64,000 nt of DNA from Pseudomonas sp. R5-89-07 (GTDB taxonomy: Bacteria; Pseudomonadota; Gammaproteobacteria; Pseudomonadales; Pseudomonadaceae), in the NCBI RefSeq assembly GCF_003851685.1, contig NZ_CP027727.1, forward strand, positions 2,294,001 through 2,358,000. Reading direction: 5' to 3'. A model generated the notes under the pieces. That model did no database searches and had not been told where the DNA came from. It saw only the letters and a list, made by a program, of their open reading frames with translations. The position numbers were made by a program, and so were the translations under genes. Positions 40,875-49,848 of the stretch are shown here, one piece after another. The first letter of the stretch is position 1. Each line of letters opens with the position of its first letter.

Positions 40875-42221
40875 TCAACGCATATGCAAAATGATCGGGC
40901 TGCTGCTGGCCGGGTCGGTGTGCCCGCGCAGTTTGCCCACGGCCTGGGCGTCGACCGCGCCGCCCTGGTTGCCCCAGGTGCTGCGCACGTAAGTCAGCAC
41001 TTGAGCGATGTCCTGATCGGACAGTTGCTCCCGGAATGCCGGCATGCGGTAGGCGTCGGGAAGGCCAGCGGCCACGACGCGTTGCGAGCCGTTGAGGGTG
41101 ATGTTGATCGCCGAGGCGCTTTCCTTGGCCAGGGCCGAAGTGGCGCCGGCCAGCGGTGGCATCCAGTCTGGCTGGCCCTTGCCGTCCAGACCATGGCAGG
41201 AGGCGCAGCGGGTCGCGTAGGTGTGGGCGCCGGGGGCGTCCTGACGCGCATTGGCGGCCACGGCCTGATACTGCCAGGGTGTGCCGTCGCGCTGCGGGTC
41301 GCCGGGCAGGGATTTGAGGTAACGGGCGATGGCGGCCAGGTCGTCGCCAGCCATGAACTGTGTGGAGTTGTTGAACGCTTCGGTCATCGATCCGTAGACC
41401 ACCGCATGCTGGTTGCGCCCGGTCTTGAGGAACTGCACGATCTGCGCCTCGCTCCAGCGGCCCAAGCCGGTGTTGGGGTCTTGGCGCAGGCTGGGCGCGT
41501 ACCAGCCGTCGAGCAGCGCACCGGCCAGGAAGGGCGCGCCGGACTGGTCCAGGGCTTTTTCGTTGAAGGCCAGGCCGCGCGGTGTATGGCAACTGCCGCA
41601 GTGGCCGGGGCCCTGGACGATATATGCGCCACGGTTCCACAGCGCGTCCTGGCTGGGGTTGGCCGCGTAGGCGGCGGTGGGCGCGAACACGCCATTCCAC
41701 AGGGCGATGGGCCAACGCAGGTTGAGCGGCCAGGGAATGTCGCTGGGAATGTTCGGTTCGCTGGCTGGCTGCACGCCTTTCATGAAGAACGCATAGAGCG
41801 CCTTTATGTCGTCGTCGCTGAGCTTCACATAAGACGGGTAGGGCATGGCCGGGTACAGCCGGCGCCCGCCCGGCGCTACGCCTTGGCGTACGGCGCGGTC
41901 GAAGTCGGCCAGGCTGTAGTTGCCCACGCCATGCTCGCGGTCGGGGGTGATGTTGGTGGCATGAATCGCCCCCAGCGGCGTGGCCATCTCCAGGCCACCG
42001 GCAAACGGCGCCTTGCCCGGCAGGCTGTGGCAGGCCACGCAGTCACTCAGACGCGCGACATACTCGCCGCGGCTGACCAGGGCCGGGTCGAAACTGGCGG
42101 TTTTTTCGGCTGCGAAGGGTGAGGCGGGCTCGCGGGTGACGTACCAGGCCAAAAGGCCTGCGACGACCAGGCAGGGCAGCGCCAGCCAGCCTGCGGTTCT
42201 TGCGAATCGGCGGTTGTTCAT
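40875..42221 (-). CDS. Tri-haem cytochrome c subunit of Mo-hydroxylase
   Basis: A 448-residue membrane-anchored cytochrome with three c-haem motifs: CVACH near residue 61, CGSCH near 209 and CASCH near 344. An N-terminal signal-anchor (WLALPCLVVAGLLAWYV) places it at the periplasmic face. It resembles AdhB-type cytochromes that accept electrons from dehydrogenases. It lies 17 bp after the molybdopterin subunit and completes a three-gene operon. Electrons from substrate hydroxylation would pass from Mo and FeS centres to this cytochrome and on to the respiratory chain. Confidence 0.93.
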   Translation of the reverse strand: MNNRRFARTAGWLALPCLVVAGLLAWYVTREPASPFAAEKTASFDPALVSRGEYVARLSDCVACHSLPGKAPFAGGLEMATPLGAIHATNITPDREHGVGNYSLADFDRAVRQGVAPGGRRLYPAMPYPSYVKLSDDDIKALYAFFMKGVQPASEPNIPSDIPWPLNLRWPIALWNGVFAPTAAYAANPSQDALWNRGAYIVQGPGHCGSCHTPRGLAFNEKALDQSGAPFLAGALLDGWYAPSLRQDPNTGLGRWSEAQIVQFLKTGRNQHAVVYGSMTEAFNNSTQFMAGDDLAAIARYLKSLPGDPQRDGTPWQYQAVAANARQDAPGAHTYATRCASCHGLDGKGQPDWMPPLAGATSALAKESASAINITLNGSQRVVAAGLPDAYRMPAFREQLSDQDIAQVLTYVRSTWGNQGGAVDAQAVGKLRGHTDPASSSPIILHMR

Positions 42222-42237
42222 GGGCGTTCCCTGTGAG

Positions 42238-44472
42238 TTAACTGAAGGTGTAGCGGCTCAACGGCAAGCTGCGGATACGCTGGCCGGTCAACTGGGCCAC
42301 CGCGTTGGCCACGGCTGGCGCCACGGCGGGCAACGGGGGTTCGCCGATACCGCCCATTTTTTCACCGCTCTCGACGATCTTCACGTGTACCCGCGCCATC
42401 CGCGACGGCGGCAGGATCGGGTAAAGGTCGTAGTTGCGCGCACGGGGCTTACCGTCCACGTAGACCGCTTCCTCCAGTAAGGTTTGCGACAAGCCCAGGG
42501 CCACGGCACCGTTGACCTGGGCTTCAATGATCGCCGGATTGACGATGCTGCCCGGGTCGATGGCCTGCCAGATGTCGTGCACCTTGACCTGGCCGTTGTC
42601 GATCGACACTTCGGCGATCACCGCCGCGTGGGAGCCAAACGGCGAGGCCATGGCCACACCACGGGCGCGTCGGCTGCCGTCTTCGGCGGTAAATGGCCCG
42701 CGCTTCCAGCCGCCGGACAGCTCACCCACCGCCTGCAGCAGGGTGGTCAGCCGCGCGTTGTCGCGCAACAGGTGCAGGCGCAGTTCGTACGGGTCGTGGC
42801 CGCCTTTGTCCGCCAGTTCATCGAGGAACGCTTCGTAGAAGAAGTCGTTCAGCGAATTGCCCACCGAACGCCAGTAGCCGAGCATGGCCGGGCCTTTGAC
42901 GTAGATCTGTGCGATGCGCTTGTTGGGGATCGCATAACTTTTGCCCGACAGGCCTTCGAGGGCCGTGGGGTCGAGGGCGTCGCCCTGTTTGCCGGCAATC
43001 GCTTCGGTGGGGCCTTCGGTGGCGCTCACCGCTTCGATGGCCACCGGCAGGCCTTTGTCGTCCAGCGCGGCGTGGAACTTGACCACCGCGACCGGGCGCA
43101 GCACATCACGCACGAACTCTTCCTCACGGCTCCAGATCAGCTTGACCGGGCGGCCGACGGCCTTGGCCAGGACAATCGCCTGCGGGTAGGGGTTGGCCGA
43201 GTCATACAGGAAATGCCGACCGAAGAAACCGCCCAGCAGTGGAGAGTGCAGGGTGATTTGCTCAATGGTCAGGCCGGTGCGCTTGGCGATGTCGGCGCGG
43301 AACATATCCGGCGCCTGGTTCGGCAGCCACACCTCCAGGGTGCCGTCGGGGTTGTAGCGCGCCAACGCCGAAGGCGGCTCCAGCTGGGCGTGGTTGAGGT
43401 ATTGGTTGTGGTAGGTGGCGTCGACGCGGGTCTTGGCACTGGCCAGCGAGGTGGCCACGTCGCCCTCGGTTTCGTCGTCGCGGGCCGGGCCTTGCTGGGC
43501 GGCGAGAAAGTCGCGGTATTTGTCGCTGGAAAAGTCCGCCGGCATCGCGCGTACGGTAGAGTCGGCGGCGGCTTCGAGCCATTCCACCTGGATCGCTTCA
43601 ACGGCGCGCTTGGCGTGCCACCAGCGTTCGGCAACCACCGCCACGGCGCCGGGCAGGGTATGAACCGAATGCACGCCCTTCATGGCCTCGACCTGGGCCT
43701 GGTTGCGCAGGCTGCCCACCGTCATGCCCAGGCGCGGCGCGTGCTGCACGGCGGCGTGGAGCATGCCGTCGACTTTCAGGTCGATGCTGTACTGCGCCTT
43801 GCCGGTGGATTTGTCGTAGGCGTCCAGGCGTTTGACCGGCTTGCCGATCCAGCGGAACTGGCTCGGGTCGCGCAGGGTGATAGTGGCCGGGTCGGGCACC
43901 GGCATGTCCAGGGCGCGAGCGGCCAACTCGCCGTAACCCAGCGAGCGGCCGGAAGCGGCGTGCACTACGCGGCCGGGTTGCGTGGTCAGTTGCGCCACCG
44001 GCACGCCGAGCTGTTCGGCGGCAGCCTGCATCAGCATGGCGCGGGCGAGGGCGCCGAGGCGCCGCATGGTCGGGTAGCTCATGCGCACCGACATACTGCC
44101 GCCGGTAATGCGCAAGCCATTTTCCATCACCACATAAGCTTCACCGGGCGGAGCGGCTTCGACCACGAACGTGGCGGGGTCGGCATCCAGCTCTTCGCCG
44201 ATGATCTGCGCCATGGCCGTGTGCGTGCCCTGGCCGCCTTCCATGAAGGGGCTGAGCAGGCGCACGCTGCCGTCCGGACGAATCTCCAGGAACGCCGGCA
44301 CCTGGGTCCCGCGCTCGGCGGTGCCGGTGGCAGCCTGTACGCGGGACGCGCCAAGCGGCAGGCCGAAGCCGATCACCAGCGCACCCACGGCGGTACTCGC
44401 CAGGAAGCGCCGACGCGACAGGTTGATCGGCTCGTCCAGGGTCACGCCGGGAAGGATCTCGCGAATGTTCAT
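42238..44472 (-). CDS. Molybdopterin-binding aldehyde-oxidase/IorB-type subunit
   Basis: A 744-residue large subunit of a xanthine-dehydrogenase-family enzyme (isoquinoline 1-oxidoreductase beta type). The twin-arginine signal SRRRFLASTAVGAL shows export of the folded complex to the periplasm. The Mo-cofactor repeats GGGQGTHT-like (EGGQGTHTAMAQI), GGFFGRHFL and the C-terminal MGGIGEPPLPAVAP containing the catalytic Glu are present. It overlaps the FeS subunit as TGATG; GGGGAG lies before the ATG. The substrate is an aldehyde or N-heterocycle; it cannot be specified. Confidence 0.93.
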   Translation of the reverse strand: MNIREILPGVTLDEPINLSRRRFLASTAVGALVIGFGLPLGASRVQAATGTAERGTQVPAFLEIRPDGSVRLLSPFMEGGQGTHTAMAQIIGEELDADPATFVVEAAPPGEAYVVMENGLRITGGSMSVRMSYPTMRRLGALARAMLMQAAAEQLGVPVAQLTTQPGRVVHAASGRSLGYGELAARALDMPVPDPATITLRDPSQFRWIGKPVKRLDAYDKSTGKAQYSIDLKVDGMLHAAVQHAPRLGMTVGSLRNQAQVEAMKGVHSVHTLPGAVAVVAERWWHAKRAVEAIQVEWLEAAADSTVRAMPADFSSDKYRDFLAAQQGPARDDETEGDVATSLASAKTRVDATYHNQYLNHAQLEPPSALARYNPDGTLEVWLPNQAPDMFRADIAKRTGLTIEQITLHSPLLGGFFGRHFLYDSANPYPQAIVLAKAVGRPVKLIWSREEEFVRDVLRPVAVVKFHAALDDKGLPVAIEAVSATEGPTEAIAGKQGDALDPTALEGLSGKSYAIPNKRIAQIYVKGPAMLGYWRSVGNSLNDFFYEAFLDELADKGGHDPYELRLHLLRDNARLTTLLQAVGELSGGWKRGPFTAEDGSRRARGVAMASPFGSHAAVIAEVSIDNGQVKVHDIWQAIDPGSIVNPAIIEAQVNGAVALGLSQTLLEEAVYVDGKPRARNYDLYPILPPSRMARVHVKIVESGEKMGGIGEPPLPAVAPAVANAVAQLTGQRIRSLPLSRYTFS

Positions 44473-44930
44473 CAAACGCTCCCCTTGCCGGCGGCCAGGT
44501 CATCCATAGCGGCATGAATGGCGTTGTAGGTGCCGCAGCGGCACAGGTTGATCATCGCCGCGTTGATTTGCTCCCTGGTCGGTGCAGGGGTGTGCTTGAG
44601 CAGCGCCGTGGCCGCCATCACCTGCCCGGACTGGCAGTACCCGCATTGCGCCACCTGGCGCTCGACCCAGGCCGCGACCACGCGCTTGCCCACGTCATCG
44701 GTTTCGATGGCCTCGATGGTGGTGATCTCGCGACCAACCAGCGCCGCCACTGGCGTTACGCATGAGCGCACCACGTTGCCGTCCACCAGCACCGAACACG
44801 CGCCGCACTGGGCCAGGCCGCAGCCGTACTTGGTGCCGGTCATGCCCAGGTCGTCGCGGATCACCCACAGCAACGGCGTGTCGGCGTCGGCATCGACCTG
44901 ATAGGCCTGTTGGTTAATACGTAATTCCAT
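44472..44930 (-). CDS. [2Fe-2S] subunit of Mo-hydroxylase (IorA type)
   Basis: A 152-residue small subunit with two [2Fe-2S] clusters: plant-ferredoxin motif GTKYGCGLAQCGACSV(x)nC near residues 33-58 and the alpha-helical CGYCQSG...CRCGTY motif near 97-132. It carries electrons from the Mo site to the cytochrome c subunit and is co-exported with the Tat-tagged large subunit. First gene of the operon. Confidence 0.95.
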   Translation of the reverse strand: MELRINQQAYQVDADADTPLLWVIRDDLGMTGTKYGCGLAQCGACSVLVDGNVVRSCVTPVAALVGREITTIEAIETDDVGKRVVAAWVERQVAQCGYCQSGQVMAATALLKHTPAPTREQINAAMINLCRCGTYNAIHAAMDDLAAGKGSV

Positions 44931-45088
44931 GGCGGCTCACCTGCTGATCATCGGTTGGTGGTGCTGAGTTCTTATAGAGGGGTGCGACCGTAGGTCGCCC
45001 ATCGTGGAACTCTAGACCACCGCGCAAGGCCCATCTATGCAATAGCCCGCAAGTTCAGAGGATCAGGCAAGTAATCGACAGGATTGGG

Positions 45089-45997
45089 TCACTGCGCGGG
45101 GCGCAAGCCTTCGCCTGCCGCCGTGCGAATGCCTTCGAGCAGCATGGTGAACGCCGGGTTGTCGTTGTGCTCGCGCCAGATCAGGTGCAGCTCGCTCTGC
45201 GCGCCTTCGCCCAGGTCGATATCGTGAAACACCACGTTTTTGAACACCACGCTGCTGGCGCAACGCGGCACCAGGGCCAGGCCCATGCCGGCGTTCACCA
45301 ACGCGAGGATGGTCAGGGACGAACCCAGCCACTGCACATACTGTGGCGCCACACGCGCCGAGCGCAGCAGGCCGGTGAGCAATTCATTGAACGGCGGATA
45401 GGCCGAATGGGCGTACATCAGGAACGGTTGCGCATCCAGGTCCTGCACGCTGACGGTCTCTGCCTGGGCCAGCCGATGACTGCTCGGTACCGCCAGCACG
45501 AACGGCTCGCGCACCAGGCATTCGGTGGCGTAGCCAGGCTCCACCAGTGGTGCGCGGACGATGCCCAGGTCGATGCGTCGGGCGCGCAGGGCTTCGTATT
45601 GCTGGTAGGTGTTCATCTCGGACAGGTCGATCCTGACGTGAGGCTGTTTGAGACGCGCCTCGGCAATCACCTTGGGCAAAAACTCGTACACCGCGCTGCC
45701 GACGAAACTGATATTGACCGTACCGATATCGCCCTCGGCGAAGCGCCGCGCGGTCACCGCCGCTTGCTGGGCACGCTCCAGCAGGTTCTGCGCCTCGACG
45801 AAAAACGCCCGCCCCGCGGCGGTCAGGGCAACGCTGCGGGTGGTGCGGGTAAACAGCTCCACGCCCAAGTGATGCTCCAGCAACTGGATCTGCCGGCTGA
45901 GGGGCGGCTGCGTCATGTTCAGCCGTTCTGCGGCCCGGCGAAAATTCAGTTCGGTGGCCACGGTGGTGAAGCAGCGCAGTTGCGTCAGTTCGAACAT
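45089..45997 (-). CDS. LysR-family regulator, divergent to glucarate genes
   Basis: A 302-residue LysR regulator. The winged HTH covers residues 1-60 (ELTQLRCFTTVATELNFRRAAERLNMTQPPLSRQIQLLE), and an effector-binding domain follows from ~90. The sequence resembles BenM/CatR-like members (RIDLGIVRAPLVEPGY). ATG 45997 is preferred over an opening 17 codons upstream. It is divergent from the MFS transporter and glucarate dehydratase genes across a 106-bp gap and is the obvious candidate for their regulator. Confidence 0.9.
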   Translation of the reverse strand: MFELTQLRCFTTVATELNFRRAAERLNMTQPPLSRQIQLLEHHLGVELFTRTTRSVALTAAGRAFFVEAQNLLERAQQAAVTARRFAEGDIGTVNISFVGSAVYEFLPKVIAEARLKQPHVRIDLSEMNTYQQYEALRARRIDLGIVRAPLVEPGYATECLVREPFVLAVPSSHRLAQAETVSVQDLDAQPFLMYAHSAYPPFNELLTGLLRSARVAPQYVQWLGSSLTILALVNAGMGLALVPRCASSVVFKNVVFHDIDLGEGAQSELHLIWREHNDNPAFTMLLEGIRTAAGEGLRPAQ

Positions 45998-46079
45998 TGA
46001 TCCAAATCCCGTATCAATCGCATGCCAGGTTAGATTAGACGGGAACAATCCCTGGCGTCCATCATCGGCCTGTCCCTAA

Positions 46080-46087
46080 AAAAACAA
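46080..46087 (+). promoter_or_regulatory. Hfq/Crc-type CA motif before MFS gene
   Basis: AAAAACAA fits AAnAAYAA and lies 16 nt upstream of the GTG start, just 5' of the ribosome binding site GGGAG. In Pseudomonas such sites recruit Hfq-Crc to block translation during catabolite repression. Confidence 0.4.
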
Positions 46088-46103
46088 TGAATGGGAGTTG
46101 CCC

Positions 46104-47465
46104 GTGGATACCCTCCAGAACCTGCCAGACCCGAGCGCGCTTGCCCGCGCTGCTGCCAAGGTCAAGCGCCATGTGCTGCCGTTATTCGTGGTGATGTTCA
46201 TCGTCAATTACATCGACCGCGTCAATATCGGCTTCGTGCGCAGCCACATGGAAACCGATCTGGGCATTGGCGCCGCGGCCTATGGCTTGGGCGCCGGGTT
46301 GTTCTTCATCGGTTATGCGCTCTTTGAGGTGCCGTCCAACCTGTTGCTGCAACGCTACGGCGCACGGGCGTGGTTGACGCGCATCATGTTCACCTGGGGC
46401 GCGGCGGCGATGGGCATGGCGTTCGTGCAGGGGGAAACCAGTTTCTACGTGTTGCGCTTTATCCTCGGTGCGGCGGAAGCCGGCTTCTTTCCCGGCATCA
46501 TCTATTACTTTACCCAGTGGCTTCCTTCCAGCGAGCGCGGCAAGGCCATGGCGGTGTTCCTCAGTGGTTCGGCGATTGCCTCGGTGATCTCCGGGCCGGT
46601 GTCGGGGGCGTTGCTGAACGTCAACGGGTTTAGCCTGCATGGCTGGCAATGGATGTTCCTGATCGAAGGCTTCGCCTCCATCATGCTCTGCGGGTTCGTG
46701 TGGTTCTGGTTGCAGTCCCATCCCCATCAGGCCAAGTGGCTCACGAGCGCGGAAAAACACGCGCTGGTCAGTGCCATCGCACTGGAGCAACAGGCGCGCG
46801 AGGCGAACCTGCGCGTGCGGCCGTCGATGTTCAAATTGCTGGCCGACAAACAGATCGCCCTGTTCTGCTTCATCTACTTTTCCATCGCCCTGACCATTTA
46901 TGGCGCCACCTTCTGGCTGCCGAGCATGATCAAGAAAATGGGCAACCTGGGTGACTTCCAGGTGGGCTTGTTCAACGCCATTCCGTGGTTGATTTCGATT
47001 GTCGCCATGTACGGTTTCGCCTCGCTGGCCAGCAAGTGGAAGCACCAGCAGGCCTGGGTGTCACTGATGCTGGTGATCGCCGCGTTCGGCATGTTCATGT
47101 CCACCACCGGCGGGCCGGTGTTTGCGTTCGTTGCCATCTGTTTTGCCGCGATTGGCTTCAAGGCCGCTTCGGCGCTGTTCTGGCCGATTCCCCAGGGTTA
47201 CCTGGATGCGCGCATCGCGGCGGCGGTGATTGCCCTGATCAATTCGGTGGGCAATCTGGGTGGTTTCGTCGCGCCCACCACCTTCGGCTTGCTGGAGCAG
47301 ACCACGGGCTCCATCGAGGGCGGCCTGTACGGCCTGGCAGCCACTTCGCTGGTGGCGGCGGTGCTGGTGTTTTTTGCCCGCACCGCGCCGCGCAGCGGTA
47401 CACCACCCACCTCAGCCACAACGCCACACACTTTGCATGCCGATACACAGGGAGCCGTCTCTTGA
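46104..47465 (+). CDS. MFS transporter, ACS family (sugar acid type)
   Basis: A 453-residue major-facilitator transporter with 12 hydrophobic segments. NYIDRVNIGFV in the first loop and the GxxxxERGKAMAVF loop are typical of the anion:cation symporter family (glucarate, galactonate, phthalate porters). GTG 46104 follows GGGAG with six-nt spacing; the TTG at 46098 sits too close to it. The overlapping dehydratase suggests glucarate/galactarate as substrate. Confidence 0.9.
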   Translation: MDTLQNLPDPSALARAAAKVKRHVLPLFVVMFIVNYIDRVNIGFVRSHMETDLGIGAAAYGLGAGLFFIGYALFEVPSNLLLQRYGARAWLTRIMFTWGAAAMGMAFVQGETSFYVLRFILGAAEAGFFPGIIYYFTQWLPSSERGKAMAVFLSGSAIASVISGPVSGALLNVNGFSLHGWQWMFLIEGFASIMLCGFVWFWLQSHPHQAKWLTSAEKHALVSAIALEQQAREANLRVRPSMFKLLADKQIALFCFIYFSIALTIYGATFWLPSMIKKMGNLGDFQVGLFNAIPWLISIVAMYGFASLASKWKHQQAWVSLMLVIAAFGMFMSTTGGPVFAFVAICFAAIGFKAASALFWPIPQGYLDARIAAAVIALINSVGNLGGFVAPTTFGLLEQTTGSIEGGLYGLAATSLVAAVLVFFARTAPRSGTPPTSATTPHTLHADTQGAVS

Positions 47466-48736
47466 AAATCATCCGTGTCACCGTCACCCCGATTGCCTTT
47501 CGCGACCCGCCGCTGCTGAACGCCAGCGGCATCCACGAGCCTTTCGCGCTGCGCTCGATCATCGAGATTGAAAGCGACACCGGCTACCTCGGCCTCGGCG
47601 AGAGCTATGGCGACGCCCCGGCGCTGGCGATCCAGCAGCAGGTACAGCAACAATTGATCGGCCTGGACCCTTTCGACCTCAATGGTCTGCGTGCAATCGT
47701 GAAGGCCACCGTGGCCGCGCATAAGCCGCTGAGCATTGCCGGTGCGGAACTGGCACCGGGCTCCCATGCCAGCAAAGCCGTGAGCAATGCCTATTCGGCG
47801 TTTGAAGTGGCGTTTCTCGATCTGCAGGCGCATGCGCTCAATGTGCCGCTGGTGGACCTGCTCGGCGGCGCGATCCGAGACCAGATCCCGTTCAGTGCCT
47901 ACCTGTTTTTCAAGTACGCCCAGCACATCGATTCACCCTACAAGCCCGACAGCTGGGGCGAAGCCCTCACCGAAGCGCAGATCGTCGCCCAGGCGCGGCG
48001 CATGCTCGAAACCTACGGCTTCAAAAGCATCAAGCTCAAGGCCGGTGCGCTGGAGCCCGAGCACGAGGTGCGGTGCATCAAGGCGCTGAAAAAGGCGTTT
48101 CCGGGCGTACCGCTGCGCATTGACCCGAACGGCAACTGGTCGTTGCACACCTCGATTCGCATGGCCGAACTGCTCGGCGACGATCTGCAATATTACGAAG
48201 ACCCGACGCCGGGCCTGGACGGCATGGCCGAGCTGCACAAACGCACCGGCTTGCCCCTGGCGACCAATATGGTGGTCACCGACTTTGACGAGTTCCGCCG
48301 CAGCGTGGGGCTTAACAGCGTGCAGATCGTGCTCGCCGACCACCATTACTGGGGCGGCCTGCGCGACACCCAAGTGCTGGCGAAAATGTGCGATACCTTT
48401 GGCTTGGGCGTATCGATGCACTCCAACTCACACTTGGGCATCAGCCTGATGGCCATGGCTCACGTCGCGGCGTCGGTGCCCAACCTCGACTATGCCTGCG
48501 ACACCCATTACCCCTGGCAGGAGCCGGACGAGGAGGTGATCAAGGGCGGCAAGCTGCCCATCGTCGACGGCTGCGTGCGCATCACCCGCGCACCGGGGCT
48601 AGGCCTGGAGCTCGACCACGATCAGTTGGGCAAGCTGCATGATCAATACCTCAGTTGCGGTATCCGTCAACGCGATGACGTGAAACAGATGCAGCGCTAT
48701 CAACCGGATTGGAAAACCGTCAAGCCACGTTTCTAA
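47462..48736 (+). CDS. gudD: Glucarate dehydratase (enolase superfamily)
   Basis: Dehydrates D-glucarate to 5-keto-4-deoxyglucarate. The 424-residue protein has the mandelate-racemase-type barrel: base Lys pair in FKSIKLKAG near residue 195, metal ligands in RIDPNGNW and YEDPTPG, TNMVVTDF, and the His-Asp dyad ADHHYWGG / MHSNSHLG. Translation starts at TTG 47462, which overlaps the MFS stop as TTGA; GGGAG lies 9 nt upstream. It is closed by a strong terminator. Confidence 0.92.
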   Translation: MKIIRVTVTPIAFRDPPLLNASGIHEPFALRSIIEIESDTGYLGLGESYGDAPALAIQQQVQQQLIGLDPFDLNGLRAIVKATVAAHKPLSIAGAELAPGSHASKAVSNAYSAFEVAFLDLQAHALNVPLVDLLGGAIRDQIPFSAYLFFKYAQHIDSPYKPDSWGEALTEAQIVAQARRMLETYGFKSIKLKAGALEPEHEVRCIKALKKAFPGVPLRIDPNGNWSLHTSIRMAELLGDDLQYYEDPTPGLDGMAELHKRTGLPLATNMVVTDFDEFRRSVGLNSVQIVLADHHYWGGLRDTQVLAKMCDTFGLGVSMHSNSHLGISLMAMAHVAASVPNLDYACDTHYPWQEPDEEVIKGGKLPIVDGCVRITRAPGLGLELDHDQLGKLHDQYLSCGIRQRDDVKQMQRYQPDWKTVKPRF

Positions 48737-48754
48737 AAGCTGGTCGCTTCATTT

Positions 48755-48793
48755 GCCCGGTGGCGCATGAGCGTGGGTCACCGGGCTTTTTTT
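48755..48793 (+). terminator. Intrinsic terminator of gudD
   Basis: GCCCGGTG pairs with CACCGGGC over a 16-nt loop and is followed by seven T, starting 19 nt after the stop. This is one of the clearest terminators in the window; it may also serve the convergent LysR gene. Confidence 0.88.
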
Positions 48794-48801
48794 GCCCCAG
48801 C

Positions 48802-49740
48802 TCAGCCGACGAATCGAAACCCTGCGGCCAACTGCGCCTTTAAAAAAGTCACCAGCGCACTCACCGATTTCGGCACATGGGGCGAATACGGGCGGATCAG
48901 GTAGATCTCATCGGCAAACGCGCCCTTGAGTGTCCAGCCCTTCAAAACCTGCACCAGCTTGCCCTCGGCCAGCGCCGCATGGGCGCTGAAGTCCGGCAGC
49001 AGGGCGATGCCCAAGTGGTTGAGCGCCGCGTCGCGCAGGGCTTCGCTGTTGTTGGTGGCGAAGCTGCCGGCGATGGGGACAGTCAGGCGTTCGATGTGTT
49101 TGCTGCCGCGTTCGAAGGTCCAGGCCGGCTGGTCGCTGCCGCGTGGGTAGAACAGACAGTTGTGGGCCGACAGGTCGCTCGGCTCGCGGGGTTCGCCGTG
49201 GCGCTGCAGGTAATCGCGGGTGGCGACCAGCACCGAAGTGGTGTCGCAGAGCTTCCAGGCCACGTGGGTCTCGGGTATCTGGAAACCATGGCGCACGGCC
49301 AGGTCGTAACCTTCGGCCGCCAGTGAACTCAAGGCGTCGGACACGTCCAGCTGGATCCGCACCTGTGGGAATTGCTGCAAAAACTGCGGCAGGTGCGGCA
49401 CCAGTTGTTGCCGGGCGAACGCCACCGGCGCGGTCAGCCGCACCAGGCCACGGATTTCCCCGGCCGAATCGCGCACCGACGAGAAGCTGCGGGCGATATG
49501 TTCATAGGCGCTGCGCACCTCGCGGGTCAACGAAAGCCCGGCGTCGGTCAGGCGTACGCTGCGCGTGGTGCGCGTCACCAGCCGAGTGCCGGTGGCCTTT
49601 TCCAGCTCGGAAATACGCTGGCTTACCGCCGACTTGCTCACGCCAAGGCGCGCGGCGGCGGCGGTGTAGGTGCCTTGTTCTTCCAGCACCGACAGCCAAT
49701 GGATGTGGGTCCACAGCCCTTCGATCTCAGCTTTGTCCAT
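48802..49740 (-). CDS. LysR-family regulator, divergent to mmsA
   Basis: A 312-residue LysR regulator of the DmlR/CrgA-like group. HTH: WLSVLEEQGTYTAAAARLGVSKSAVSQRISELEKATG (residues ~15-50). The effector domain has FARQQLVPHLPQFLQQFPQVRIQLDVSD. The true start is ATG 49740; the frame stays open into the antisense of mmsA, but that part is not coding. It lies 108 bp from the divergent methylmalonate-semialdehyde dehydrogenase gene, whose usual regulator in P. aeruginosa is the AraC-type MmsR. Confidence 0.9.
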   Translation of the reverse strand: MDKAEIEGLWTHIHWLSVLEEQGTYTAAAARLGVSKSAVSQRISELEKATGTRLVTRTTRSVRLTDAGLSLTREVRSAYEHIARSFSSVRDSAGEIRGLVRLTAPVAFARQQLVPHLPQFLQQFPQVRIQLDVSDALSSLAAEGYDLAVRHGFQIPETHVAWKLCDTTSVLVATRDYLQRHGEPREPSDLSAHNCLFYPRGSDQPAWTFERGSKHIERLTVPIAGSFATNNSEALRDAALNHLGIALLPDFSAHAALAEGKLVQVLKGWTLKGAFADEIYLIRPYSPHVPKSVSALVTFLKAQLAAGFRFVG

Positions 49741-49848
49741 GGGGGTATTGTTCGCCTGAGTGCACAATAAGTTCAGGATTCTGCTCTGGTTCGGAACAAA
49801 ACGAAAGCCTAAGGTAGGTGCCAACGCCAACCAACTGGATCGCCTGCC

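Noticed and set aside
42484..44517. 677-codon plus-strand frame
   Set aside because: It is antisense to the molybdopterin subunit, low in hydrophobic periodicity, and has no ribosome binding site.
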